From Tillus elongatus (lineage: Eukaryota > Arthropoda > Insecta > Coleoptera > Cleridae): 64,000 nt of DNA. Location: contig OZ023264.1 in assembly GCA_964006375.1 (NCBI GenBank), positions 172,334,295 through 172,398,294 on the forward strand. The letters are read 5' to 3'. Shown here one piece after another: positions 11,895-23,989 of the stretch. The position numbers and the translations under genes are program-made. The notes under the pieces are model-generated. The model was not told where the DNA came from. It worked only from the letters and a program-made list of their open reading frames with translations, and searched no databases. Numbering within the stretch: the stretch's first letter is position 1; each line of letters begins with the position of its first letter.

Positions 11895-12177
11895 CTATCT
11901 TCCGTAAACCTTCTCACACCGATACAACCATACATTATACTTCCCATCATCCATAGGCACACAAAGTTGCAGCCTATAATTCTATGATACACCGCTTACT
12001 ATATGTACCTTTATCCAATAAAAATTATTGAAAAGAACTTAATTTGAAAAAGAAATAGCGGTTAATCATGGATGTTATTCAAATTTAATTGATAATATTA
12101 AACAGAAAAAGAAATATACTTTAGCTTTACAACAAGTATTTCCGTCCAATAGAATAATAGACAACAAATTAACCTGT
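11895..12177 (+). pseudogene. Penelope-like retroelement, RT segment (part 2)
   Basis: After removal of one target duplicate the frame continues FRKPSHTDTTIHYTSHHP, then a TAG, HKVAAYNSMIHRLLYVPLS and further in-frame stops toward RIIDNKLTC. It breaks off at 12177, where a 1.7 kb insertion begins with a 12-bp target duplication, AAATTAACCTGT (12166-12177 and 13890-13901). Confidence 0.85.
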
Positions 12178-13889
12178 AAGACTAGTTGCATTCTCACAAC
12201 AATTAGAACCGTACACCGGTTTCCCTCTCATTAGAGCTCTTCAGTACGGCATACTAATTGTAGCAAAAATGCACTTATAAAGTAATACGGCTATAATATA
12301 GCCAGCCTTAAAATACTCAGTGAGTGGTGGACGTGCCACCACCTAGTTGCGGAACCAGGTAGTATGTTGTCACGCCAGCTCCAAATAACACAAGGTGTTA
12401 AAAAATAGAGACTGTATACAACTAACTAACAATTTAGAAAATTGTCAGCCCTGGCCCATTTCTACCCCAATATAGGGACAAAGTATGTAAGACTAGATGC
12501 ATTCTCGCAACAATTAGAAGCGTAGACCGGTTTCGCTCTCATTAGAGCTCTTCAGTACGGTATACTAATTGTAGCAAAAATGCACCAAAAGTAATACGGC
12601 TATAATATAGCCAGCCTTAAAATACTCAGTGAGTGGTAAACGTGCCGCCACCTAGTTGCGGAGCCAAGTAGTATGTTGTCATGCCAGCTCCAAATAACAC
12701 AATTAAAAAAATAGAGACTGTATACAACAAACTAACAATTTAGAAAATTGTCAGCCCTGCCCCATTTCTACCCCAATATAGGAACAAAGTGTGTAAGACT
12801 AGAATGTTGTACTGAAGAGCTCTAATGAGAGCGAAACTGGTCTACGGTTCTAATTGTTGCGAGAATGTATCTAGTCTTACATACTTTGTCGCTATATTGG
12901 GGTAGAAATGGGCCAGGGCTGACAATTTTCTAAATTCTTAGTTAGTTGTATACAGTCTCTATTTTTTTAACACTTTGTGTTATTTGGAGCTGGCGTGACA
13001 ACATACTACTTGGTTCTGCAACTAGGTGACGGCACGTCCACCACTTACTGAGTATTTTAAGGCTGGATATATTATAGCCGTATTACTTTTGGTGCATTTT
13101 TGCTTTTACAAAGTCATTATCCGGCCAGCCTTGACCTATGCATCACTTGCATGGGCCACCGCGGCCGCAACAGACATCAAGACCCTTCAAATCATCCAGA
13201 ACAAAATTCTGAGAATGGTTACCGGAGCGCCATGGTTTGTCCGAAACAGTCCGATTCACTCCGATCTGGAAATGCCTTCAATACTTGAGTTTATAACTCA
13301 ACTATCCACAACTCAGTTCGTAAAAGCCGCTTCTCACCCAAATGCTCTTCTCCGTAGTGCCACTGACTACGACGAGCAACTTCCACATTAGCATAAGCGT
13401 CCAAAGCTTATACTTACCCGCTAACGCCCCGGCGGCAAAAACAGAATGGAAACATTCATACCCAAAAAGTCATTGTGTGAAATCTTTCCGACGGAGGTAT
13501 GGACTAAGGTCCGGTACTCCCAGGGAGGGGGTACAGTCTCACAGTACCTCGATATCCCACGACACCTACGGGGCCGTGAATGGGGTATGTATGAGCATTT
13601 CCCCCTCCTGTATAAAAAATGCATTTTTGCTACAATTAGTATGCCGTACTGAAGAGCTCTAATGAGAGCGAAATCGGTCTACGGTTCTAATTGTTGCGAG
13701 AATGAATCTAGTCTTACATATTTTGTCCCTATATTGGGGTAGAAATGGGCCAGGGCTGACAATTTTCTAAATTGTTAGTTAGTTGTATACAGTCTATTTT
13801 TTAACACTTTGTGTTATTTGGAGCTGGCGTGACAACATACTACTTGGTTCCGCAACTAGGTGGCGTCACGTCCACCACTCACTGAGTAT
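12178..13889. mobile_element. Composite insertion: 309-bp units, direct and inverted, with captured LINE piece
   Basis: A unit starting ATACTCAGTGAGTGG occurs as a partial copy (12178-12312), a full direct copy (12313-12621), a partial direct copy (12622-12804), an inverted copy (12806-13104) and a second inverted copy (13619-13889). The two inverted copies enclose a LINE fragment. The whole block is flanked by the 12-bp duplication AAATTAACCTGT, so it entered the Penelope element as one unit. A diverged single unit lies at 42780-42985. No transposase is present. Confidence 0.8.
13104..13391 (+). pseudogene. Jockey-type LINE C-terminal fragment inside composite insertion
   Basis: The open frame from about 13104 reads YKVIIRPALTYASLAWATAA, then IQNKILRMVTGAPWFVRNSP and a terminal EQLPH before a TAG. 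This matches the RT thumb and C-terminus of Jockey-type ORF2. Sequence to about 13605 may be its 3' region, with an unrelated GC-richer segment. It is a fragment only and has no catalytic residues. Its borders coincide with the inverted 309-bp units. Confidence 0.75.
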
Positions 13890-14470
<581 letters not shown>

Positions 14471-14750
14471 CTCACTATGTAATAAAAACAGGTTGTTTTG
14501 GGTCTTAGCCGTTTATCTAGGGAGACAGAGGCGCATTCAACACGGAATACGAAATAAATTTAAAATCTGCTTTCATTCTGTATTTTACAAAGCTGAGCAC
14601 TTCAGCGAGACTGCAGCAGTAATACATATACATTCTATAAAATAGTTTAAATCAATTTGTTCATTTACCTAAGTTGACAATGGATTTACATTAAGTGTGC
14701 GATGTAAATGTGAAAAAAATTATAATTTACTCTCTTTTGTTGTTACTTAC

Positions 14751-14914
14751 CTCTTCTGTGTAATTAAATTTCGGAGATTTAAGTTCCTTTCCATCCATTA
14801 GCCAGGTTATCCTAGCTGGTGGCCGAGATCCATAGGATTGACAAGGAATTTCATATTTTCTGTCTGCAGAAAGCGGGTTGTTACTACTGAGGATTTCGAC
14901 TTTCAGGGGACGAA
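14751..14914 (-). CDS. Sidestep-family Ig protein, exon for first half of an Ig domain
   Basis: The exon is 164 nt on the minus strand. A run of T followed by CAG precedes base 14914, and GTAAGT follows base 14751. Two bases complete a codon begun in an exon further right (probably Val), then 54 open codons read RPLKVEILSSNNPLSADRKY, EIPCQSYGSRPPARITWLMDG and KSPKFNYTEE. Cys then Trp mark the B and C strands of an Ig domain, and the x-x-LSA-x-R-x-Y-E-x-x-C-x-S-x-GSRPxA-x-ITW signature is that of Side proteins. It ends in phase 0 and joins the 7751-7895 exon, which carries the second Ig cysteine. NYTE is a possible N-glycosylation site. The preceding exon was not found in the window. Confidence 0.92.
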
Positions 14915-15106
14915 CTGAAAAAAAAAAAAGAAATATTATCTAATCGCACTATGTAAAAATAGCTTGCATTTTAAATTTACCTACATTCAAGTGAACACAG
15001 TGTTTTTATAACCCACCTTACTAATCATTTTCTAAGAAGCTTTTATTTATTATATTTTGTTTAGGAACAATATCTGACCAAAAAGCCATTCTTAAGATTA
15101 CATATA

Positions 15107-17011
15107 CAGGTGGCGCATTGAAAACGAAACAGACCGATTTGCGTCCAGAGAATTATTTTTTAAGAAACGCTAAAACACGTCAATTTTAATATTGAGGGGG
15201 ACATGTTGTGACATAAAACTCAACTTTGTCACACCAACCCCTTAAGGGTGGTGATAGCAACCCTTATATTTTAAATAGGGAAGATGGGTCGAGTGTTACA
15301 TCATTTGAAAGCTCTTTCTTTTCTGAATTCAGCACACTATTTATCAACTCGTTTAAAAACTATTCACAGTTGGAGTTGCAAGAACGTATTTCACTCATTG
15401 TAATAAGAGATAAGTCAATTTTTCGTTAAAAAAACAACTAAAAAACAAAACCAAACGTTCAAAAATGTTTATTCAGTTAAGTAAGTGTTCAAATTGTTGA
15501 CCACCAGCTTCCATATAAAAGTACAAATTTTGTTCAAAACGAGCTCTGACATTCTGGAGCATTTGTGGAGTTATTAGAAGGCATTCTTCAGCAATGCGTC
15601 GTCGTAATTCTTCCAAAGACTCCGGTTTTGTTGCCAAAATTCTACTCCTTAAATGGCCCCATAGAAAGAAGTCTAAAGGAGTTAAATACAGTCATATAGG
15701 AGGCCACTCAATAGCACATCTACGCCCAATCCATTGTCCTGGAAACTCTGTTTAAAAACTCCCTAGCACGTTGTGAAAAATGCGGAGGAGTTCCATCTTG
15801 TTGAAACACTAATTGATTTTCTTGATAGCGAACATCATTTTCAACAATGTCAATTAGTAGAGGGTAAACGATATCTTCTAGTCACTCCAAATACGTTTCG
15901 CCACTCAAATTGCCATCATGAAAAGTTGGTCCGATTAAACGGTCTCCAAAAATGCCAGTCCAGACATTCAATTTATGTGGAGTTTGAGTGTGGACTTCGT
16001 GAAAATTTCTTGGATTATTATCGGCCCAATAACGACCATTATGACGATTGACTGTAGAGTTTAATAAAAACGTACACTCGTCTGAAAAACATATATTGAA
16101 CAGAAAGTTCCCGTTTTCAGCTATTCGTGCAGTCATAACTTCACAAAGCTGCAGCCGCCGATCAAAATCACATTCATTCAGTTGTTGTACAAGATGAATT
16201 TTATACTGGTGAAATATATGATGCTTCCATATTCGCTGAATAGTTCTTCTTTTGATGTTTGAAACAGTCGCCAATTTTCTTGTGCTCAAAATTTGGGTCT
16301 GCAGCAATTTGTCCTAAAACTTCAATCTCAGTAGTCTCATTTCTAACCGGAAATTCACGTTCAGGATCCTGTTTTTTGTTGGCTACTGAACCACTTTGTC
16401 GAAACTTTGCAACTAACTCCAAAATGTATTTTCTGTTAACATGTCTGTTCGGATGTCGTTCATTAAACCAATTTGCGCTACGGTTGGCACAGTCATCGTT
16501 TTTGAAAAAGAATAATTATTTTGACTCCTTCTTCTACAGAATACACCATTGTGAAATTAATTTTCGGTAGTACTATCAACTATCAAACCGACCGATAAAC
16601 TGAAATAATAAAACGCATTTATCTCATTCCGATAAGAAATGTTCTGATAGTCAATTTTTTGTTTACAAACCAACAAAACATTGACTATCGGCACATTTCT
16701 TATCGGATTGAGTGAAATGCGTTTTTGCATTTTCAACTGTGAATAATTTTTATACGAGTTGATAAAACTTCCAAAAGTTAGTGTGCTGAATTCATAAAAG
16801 AAAGATCTTTCAAATGATGTAAGACTCGACCTATGTTCCCTATTTAAAATATAAGGGTTGTTGTTAGCACCCTTAAGGGGTTGATGTGACAAAGTTGAGT
16901 TTTATGTCAAAATATGTCCCTCTCAATATTAAAATTGACGTCTTTCAGCGTTTCTGAAAAAAAAATTCTCTGGAAGAAAATCGGTCTGTTTCGTTTTCAA
17001 TGCGCCACCCT
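15107..17011 (-). mobile_element. DD41D mariner element, near full length, copy 2
   Basis: The left end CAGGTGGCGCATTGAAAACG follows a TA and lacks two bases relative to copy 1. The right end is AATGCGCCACCCT at 17011, followed by ATATA. Long inverted repeats of about 300 bp frame the transposase, including the matching block CCCTTATATTTTAAATAGGG on each side. Confidence 0.9.
15473..16549 (-). pseudogene. DD41D mariner transposase (broken), copy 2
   Basis: Starts at ATG 16547-16549 (MVYSVEE) and ends at TGA 15473-15475 after HLLN-like sequence. Frameshifts lie just after the start (within the FF..ND segment) and after GQIAADPN. A stop follows GETYLE near 15882, and more breaks follow PPHFSQ. 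The first catalytic Asp (ICFSDECTFLLNS) and the second (QQDGTPPHF) survive. It aligns throughout with the copies at 7.0-6.0 kb and 33.6-34.6 kb. Confidence 0.85.
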
Positions 17012-17790
17012 ATATAGACTGTTCTTTGTCAAATATTCCGCAAAAGATAACTAGGAATTTAGCAAGATACACTATATCCAGTCAACCTCTCTGGTGTATG
17101 AATTTCCAGAGGTCTCTTCAGATACCCTTGAAATTGTTTTGTGGATTGAATTGGTGAAAAGAATTGTGTCAGATTAATTGACTAATGGTGGTATAAAAAA
17201 CGATGATGCAAATTGGAATAACATCGAGGAACGGATAGCACAATAAGAACCGACGAGAATGAGATAACTTTATGGAATGTTGATACATCCTACTAAAATA
17301 GAGAATGCCACAGGGAATTAGTTAAAATTTAATTTCTAGAGCTGAGTATCAAGCACGGCGCGCCTGGGCTTCACCTGTAATTGCATATTCACTCAACCGA
17401 TTTTTAATTAAAATTAGCTTACCCCAACGAACAAATCGGCACTAATTCTCCGTTTACATCAACAAAAAACCTTTCAATTAACAGGCACGATTATTAGTTA
17501 GATACTTTAACGCAATATTGTTAATTAAGTTGGTGTAACGTGATGTTATTGGGATCAGTGTCTTTGTTTATAAAGAGAATGCAGCATATTTTTCGATTTA
17601 CACATATTGTATGGATGTTTTCCTTGGTAGTTTAATATTTAGCTCATCAATAAAAAACCAGCTGTGAAAAAACCAGCTGTGAAACAAATCTTTTAGTGAA
17701 TTTCCAAGAAAAAATTTCGCTAATGTGGAGAACATGACCTCTACCCCCTTAGTTTAAATCTGGAAGGTAGGTGGAGTGACAGCTATTTGG

Positions 17791-17793
<3 letters not shown>
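17012..17793. other. Unassigned intronic sequence
   Basis: No repeat family or coding frame is recognised, apart from a degraded hairpin of the composite repeat near 17690-17730 (TTAGTGAATTTCC / AAATTTCGCTAA) just left of the TA array. Confidence 0.5.

Positions 17794-17870
<77 letters not shown>
17794..17870. repeat. (TA)n array
   Basis: Pure alternating TA. The flank to the left carries a degraded composite-repeat hairpin; the flank to the right is unassigned. Confidence 0.92.
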
Positions 17871-17874
<4 letters not shown>

Positions 17875-18280
17875 AAAGAAATGTTAAGCTATGGTTGTTT
17901 TAGTCCCACTATTGGATGACAATTGATAATGAAGAAAGGTTTATTTTATGTTTTATATTATGATTATTAGGTATCTTAGGTTTTTGATGAGATATTATCT
18001 GTAAAGTACTCTCTGAAATGTATCGTAAAAATGTGTATATTAAATATATGTGTATTTGACTTACACCCCGGTGTATCCAATGTCTTTTATTGCTGCGTGT
18101 GACATAAACAAATTGATAGCATGGATATACTTACTCTTAAAACAGTGTTCTTATTTAGCTAGTGGGTTCAAGTTTTCAAAATTATTATTATTATTCCAAA
18201 AATACAATTAAATCTTTAGAAAAACTGACTCTTTTCTTGTCGTTTCTAAGTCCGAAATATGTTTGTTTCTTTTTAAATTT

Positions 18281-18282
<2 letters not shown>

Positions 18283-18366
<84 letters not shown>
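18283..18366. repeat. (TA)n array
   Basis: Pure alternating TA in unassigned AT-rich sequence (17871-18653). Confidence 0.92.
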
Positions 18367-18368
<2 letters not shown>

Positions 18369-18652
18369 CCCTATCTGATTTTAGTTATTTTCCCCAAATA
18401 CTTATATATGTGTAAAAACAAAATAAAGCAAAGGTTTCAATGATCACAAAACTTGACTGTTTATTGAAATTAACACAGATAACAAAATTCTAATTACTAC
18501 CTACTATTTTTAATTTTAATTTACTTTTCGTTTAACGTTCACACCGATGTACTTTTTTGTGATGAACTCTTTGATGCAGTTCTATACACAATTCTGGTGG
18601 TTTTGTCAATTGCATGTTTATGTAAGAATTATCTTTGTCTCTTCTAAGCGAA

Positions 18653-18653
<1 letters not shown>

Positions 18654-18731
<78 letters not shown>
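18654..18731. repeat. (TA)n array
   Basis: Pure alternating TA. The following 18732-19536 is unassigned AT-rich sequence without recognisable coding. Confidence 0.92.
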
Positions 18732-18736
<5 letters not shown>

Positions 18737-19534
18737 TTATTTATGAAACACACACTTTGTATGTGGTCTGCAAGGTCTTAGCTCCGTAGATTGGTCCTTT
18801 CACTATTGTCGCACTGAAGTTTTTACCCTTCAAAATTAATTTATTAGGAGTGTCCTTTTTCTCCTATGTCACTCTTTGACATACGGTCAAAAGAATTTTA
18901 ATCCAATCAATTCTTTCTCTAAAAATTTTAATCTGTTTACTTTATCCCAAAAAATTCCAATCTGTTTCTTCTTAATATACAAAAATTCAATCAATTAATT
19001 TTTAATAAAAATGTGAATCTGCTTTTTCTTCCTACCAAAAATGCCCCTCTATTTATTCTTTTTCTATCGCGACCGTTACCTAGTTAATTTCTGTCATTCG
19101 CCACCTTTTAAAATTCTTTTATCAAAACAAAAAATCACACAATAATCCTCTTTCATTATCTCTCCGGATTCATACTTCTCATTGTCGTTGGTCCCTGACA
19201 GATTAGTTAACCTACATCAGATTTTGGCATTGTCAATTTGACATTTGTTCCTAAATGAACATCTGATCTATATTCTAGGTTATACAATTTGACAAGCCTA
19301 ATCCTAATAAATATTACTACCATAAATTTCCTTATTCTACTAAACATGAACATCTTAACCTACCTAAAAACTACTTACACATTTCTTATTGTCCAATATT
19401 TACATTAAATTAAAAAAAGGTTTTAGAGTCTTTTTAATCTATTCGCACTATGTCATATCCTTTTTATGCAGTCCTTTCTGTCTTTGATATCACCTTTATT
19501 TCGTCTAGACCTTTCACTATTATAGAAACCATAT

Positions 19535-19536
<2 letters not shown>

Positions 19537-19607
<71 letters not shown>

Positions 19608-19612
19608 TACAT
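19537..19612. repeat. (TA)n array of a composite repeat copy
   Basis: The TA run is followed by TATCACACCGATAACTCAAA, the standard right flank of the composite repeat. Confidence 0.9.
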
Positions 19613-20120
19613 ATGTATCACACCGATAACTCAAAAATAATAGGCCGATTTTGATAGAATTTGGCGGCTTGGATAAGTTCGTTAGCCACGAAAATCGTTT
19701 TTCCGGGAAAATTGATTTTAAGCTTTCTTTTAAAAAAAAATCATATCTCCAAGTATAATAAAGCTATGGTAACCAAATTTGCCAAGATGGTTTATATTGT
19801 AAAGGCCAAACTCTTCACAAAAATTTAGATTTCTGTGTCAAAAGACAAAAAGTTAAAGGCACTTAAAATTCTGGTGCCGCTAAAAGTCAGAGAAGACGCA
19901 ATACCAAAATATTTACTAAACAAAATCTATTATATACTACAGACAACGTTATCTTTTCATGGCGCAAAAGGCTCAAGAAATACCAGAAAGATCTCTTTGA
20001 AAATTTTTTTGTTTCTCCTGTAAATGTCAAAGTGGAGATTTGAAACGTGGCAATAAGCATACGTTATGTGATTTATAAATGATAAGTATTGCACAAAATG
20101 TATACTAGAATAATTCAAAT
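19613..20120 (+). repeat. Composite repeat body, partial
   Basis: Shares TAGGCCGATTTTGAT, the TTTTCCGGGAAAA block, AGCTATGGTAACCAAATTTG and a downstream block (GGCGCAAAA) with the copy at 46250-46620. Short open frames here are not genes. Confidence 0.7.
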
Positions 20121-20239
20121 TTATGCTACACTTCTCACTGGTTAAACTAGTTGTAAAAGCTGCCTGTAAAGACCTTACATATTACAAATAAATAACTTAA
20201 GACCATTATTGGTTATCTACCTTTCATTGAAGAGTCTGA

Positions 20240-20440
20240 TAGAAGGCTTACAGTGGTGTATTTGTTAGATGCATTGCTGATGAGCGAAGAGACGCCGGTT
20301 CAAATCTCACGCTGACGGAATTTCTCTTTGAACTTTTTTTTACTTTTTTCGTCTTTGATTCAGTTTTAACGTTATCTGATCAGATTGTGTAATTCCAATA
20401 TTTTTTAGCGACTTTTTGTTGAAAATGAAAGATAAGCACT
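20240..20440 (+). mobile_element. tRNA-like SINE piece, copy A
   Basis: A box B-like GGTTCAAATCTC (about 20299-20310) lies after GATGCATTGCTGATGAGCG. The following body (CTGATCAGATTGTGTAATT, TTTTTAGCGACTTTTTGTTG) is shared with copies at 30190-30400 and 35625-35800. It is degenerate, with a weak box A. Confidence 0.55.
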
Positions 20441-20484
20441 TTAAATACTTTTAATTCAAGTTTAATAGTAGCTGTTGTTGTCCT

Positions 20485-20585
20485 TAGTTTGAGCTTTCTT
20501 CCATAGTTCCTCCACCTGCCGCTCCCAACAGATCTACCGGGGGAAGAGCGCGAACTCACCCTTTTACTGTCCAGGTCACCATAAC
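20485..20585 (+). pseudogene. Jockey/CR1-type LINE 3' fragment
   Basis: About 100 bp match the C-terminal region of the LINE at 1266-3040 (its bases 2740-2835): AGCTTTCTTCCATAGTTCCT and ACTGTCCAGGTCACCA. It is truncated at both ends. Bases 20590-20740 after it contain a short imperfect direct repeat (CAACTGTT...CTGGTGAACTC, twice). Confidence 0.75.
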
Positions 20586-20740
20586 TATTCAACTGTTCGC
20601 AACAGTTCGCCCCTGGTGAACTCAGCCAATTCTTCAACTGTTGGCAACTCTCGGCGCCTGGTGAACTCGGTGACCTCAACTGATAGGTTGCGTTCACTGG
20701 GTAACGTTTGTCAACATGGTTTGACATAACGCAGCTGCAG

Positions 20741-20866
20741 CAAATTACTATTGAATGTCACAAAATTACCCCGGAGATGTTGGAAAATGCCAGCAGAGTA
20801 TTTGATCAGAGACTGCATTATCGTATGGAAGCCAACGGTGGTTATTTTAAGCAATTATTGAAGTAA
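20741..20866 (+). pseudogene. Tc1/mariner transposase C-terminal remnant
   Basis: The open frame reads QITIECHKITPEMLENASRV, then FDQRLHYRMEANGGYFKQLL and a TAA. This matches the C-terminal tail of mariner-type transposases (compare ITPQMLQNVRARFEQ in the DD41D family). There is no catalytic region. Confidence 0.75.
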
Positions 20867-22023
20867 AACTAGAGTTGCTGGTCTTTCTTTCAAAATACCC
20901 AAATCCTTCTCTTCATAGTAAGTAACAACTGAAATTCAATTTTAGTCCAGCCACAAATCGCAAAAAAATCAGCTTTAAATAGATAATCAAAAGAGCTCTC
21001 CCACGAGGTGCCATTCGACATAACTTTCCTATTCTAGGTAAGGGGGTGAAAGTCACCTCCGCTAAACAGCTTTTCCAGAAAATTTTACTTTTTATTTTGG
21101 ACAAACTATTTATCTTCGCAAATTGCAAAGCTATTTCAATAAAATCTGATACGCACGTGACCTCTATAGATAACATAGTATCCAACCAATATAAAGTTTC
21201 TAACTTTAGGAAAAATTAAGTTATGATAACTTGAAATATTTGGAGAAAAGTTCGCTCCCATATTGCAATTTCTGCGTCCACACTTTTTTCATAAATGCAC
21301 AGCTAATTTTAATTGACACGACAAAAAGTAAAACAAAAGCCTGACATAAAGCTTTTGTGTGTTGAGATGATGTGCCAGGATATCAGGGATCATTTAAACC
21401 GGAGTCTACCTTAACTTAATTTCGATAATATAAATTTACGTCTCCTTTAAGAGGTCTTTATCAACAGGATAGGCAGTTAAAGAAGTGTAAGAGGGCCGAA
21501 TGTGACTGGCACGTTGAACGGGCTCATTACAGGGGCAAACAGCCGCTCGGCGAAGATCTTATTCCAATCACACAAACACAAACAACGCCAATAATTGACT
21601 GAGAAAACGGAAATCCCACAAATGGAATCTGTGAAAGTACAATGGAATTTTTTTTTCCTTTTAAGTTTATGGCAACGATCAGCCAGCTCCTCTTATGACG
21701 TCGGTTCGATGGGAAAAATCGTTAGCGTCGTTTTTCGGTTTTTGTTCGTTATCTGCTAATGCAGTTATTTCTTTCTCGCGTCTATGGTTAAAGCTTAGCA
21801 TATATTTTTTCATAACAATTCTAGAGTCGTTTAAAGTAGACTCAATTACTGGTGTTCTAGGATCTGTAAGACACTCTTTAAATTATATTTGTAACTTTCC
21901 TTGAATAGACATAGATATAAACAGCCTTTGTTAGGCACAAACATCACATAACCTGGTCAACAAAAGTAAACAACACAATACACCAATGCTATTTTAATAA
22001 ACATGAATAAATGTAAAAAACTC
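20867..22023. other. Unassigned intronic sequence
   Basis: No convincing coding or repeat signal. A minus-strand open stretch near 21695-21904 shows no recognisable domain. Confidence 0.4.
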
Positions 22024-22473
22024 AGGACGCAGCAAGTGCGTTATGGTAGTGAATTTTTATTAAATGCTTCAAATTTAAATAACTCAATTTTCTATAAACT
22101 TAGAGAGTTTAATTTCAATACGTAGTAAGGTTTTTCCTAAGGCAAGATAGCCACAAAATTTCATTAAAATAACTTTGTAATTTTCGGAGAAAAAAATTTT
22201 TTTCGAAAGAAAATTTAAAATTTGAATAACTCAATTTTTTCTAAACTTAGAAAGTTGAATTTTGGTACGTAGTAAGGTTGAGGCAACATATATAGTAAAT
22301 TTCATTGAAACAGCTTTGTTACTTTCGGAGAAAAAAAAAATTATCGAAAGAAAACTCAAAATTTTTCCGGAAAACCCCGTCTGATTTTTCTGGATATCGA
22401 ACTCATCCAAGCCATTAATAAAAGACAGGCACTTGCCAAGTTTCATCGAAATCGGTTAATTATTTTTTGAGTT

Positions 22474-22541
<68 letters not shown>
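22024..22541 (-). repeat. Composite repeat copy with (TA)n end
   Basis: Left end is the MITE terminus GACGCAGCAAGTGCGTTATG at about 22025. Two tandem AACTCAATTTT...GGTACGTAGTAAGG segments follow, then the reverse complement of the CCGATTTTGAT block and (TA)n at 22477-22541. Bases 22542-23120 beyond it look single-copy, without features. Confidence 0.7.
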
Positions 22542-22542
<1 letters not shown>

Positions 22543-23149
22543 CACCCTAAAATATAATCAAAATGTGCACAGTTATATATGTTTTATTTCTTTTTCCCTT
22601 GTCTTAATACACTACATATTTTATGACAATCGATTTAATTTACTTATTTGATTTCATAAATAGTCGGTTAATAGTGACTTGGAATGAAGTAGACACCACA
22701 TCTTCAAACATATTAAGAGAATATGAGTAAATCAACAGCAACTGGGAATGAATTCGGTCAGTCGCCCAGCCACGTGGTTAAAAAACACTGTTTGTATGAG
22801 TGGTTACAACTCTACCTCTAAATAAAAGGACTGTAACAGCGGCAGAAGCAGAAGTCAATGGAAGGTGTGTGTATTCGGAAAGAAACTATTGACCATTAAT
22901 AATAACAATTGACTAAAAACGCTGCGAGTTGTAAGGCAAAAATAATTATACTACAGAGGTGATAAATGATAATAAATTACAATAGGGTTATATATAATCG
23001 TAAATGCTTCCAATGATTAACAATCAGTGAATTCAGGATTATTGACATTTCTCGGAAACTTACAAATGAATTTCATGAGTCAATAAGAAAAGCATTGACT
23101 AACCAACAGCAACCACATACTTATGATTTAAACATAAATGTTTCAAATT

Positions 23150-23399
23150 TGAATAGATCAATTTTCTGTAACCCTAGAAAGCTGAATTTTGGCACATAGT
23201 TAGGTATTTCCCAAAGCAATATGTAGACCAAATTTTATCGAAATTTTCGGGAAAAAAATTTTTTTTTGAAAGAAAACTCAACATTTTCCCGGAAAACCCC
23301 GTCCGATTTTCCTGGCCAACGAACTCATCCAAGCCATTAATAAAAGAAAGGCACTTGCTGAGTTTCATCTAAAACGGTTAATTATTTTTTGAGTTATCA

Positions 23400-23476
<77 letters not shown>

Positions 23477-23612
23477 ATATAAAAATTCAAACTGATCCCG
23501 GATATGGGTTCTAGGGGTCCTAATTCGCGCTCATGTGAAAGAATTTTTGCAAAGTCTCACCATCGATACCTCTCTATTAGTAAATATTTTTTTAATAACA
23601 ATTCACTAAAAA
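23150..23612 (-). repeat. Composite repeat copy with (TA)n 23405-23472
   Basis: Runs from the body (GGAAAACCCCGTCCGATTTT) through TTTTTTGAGTTATCAGACGG and (TA)n to ATAAACATATAAAAATTC, GGATATGGGTTCTAGGGGTC and the hairpin ACAATTCACTAAA at 23600-23612. Confidence 0.75.
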
Positions 23613-23616
23613 GGTT

Positions 23617-23930
23617 CGGGATGCAGCAAGTGCGTTATGGCAGTGAATTTTCATAAAAATGTTTTTAAATAGCAAACATGTGTGTTTTTTTAAGAAAGCA
23701 GGGATCAAATTTGGTTACCAGTATAACCTATATAATAAAAACAATGTACCATGTTTCATCAAAACAACTTTATTGTTTGAAAATGTACAAAAATTTCCGA
23801 AAGTAAACTTAAAGTGTTCCCGAAAAAACTGATTTCTTGGTCAACCTTATAGGTTAATAGCAAATTGAGCTATTCATATTTGAAGCATTTAATGAAAATT
23901 CGCTACCATAACGCACCTGCTACGTCCAGA
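23617..23930. mobile_element. 315-bp MITE (inverted-repeat unit)
   Basis: The ends GGGATGCAGCAAGTGCGTTA and TAACGCACCTGCTACGTCC are inverted. The interior carries TATAACCTATATAATAAAAAC and GGTTACCAG. No coding. Confidence 0.75.
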
Positions 23931-23989
23931 ATTTCTTTTCTTACAAACATGCATTATATTTCGATGGAAAATACAAAAAGCAATAATGT

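Noticed and set aside
21695..21904. Candidate gene or Side exon
   Set aside because: Open on both strands, but no splice-site pair with matching phase and no Ig residues.
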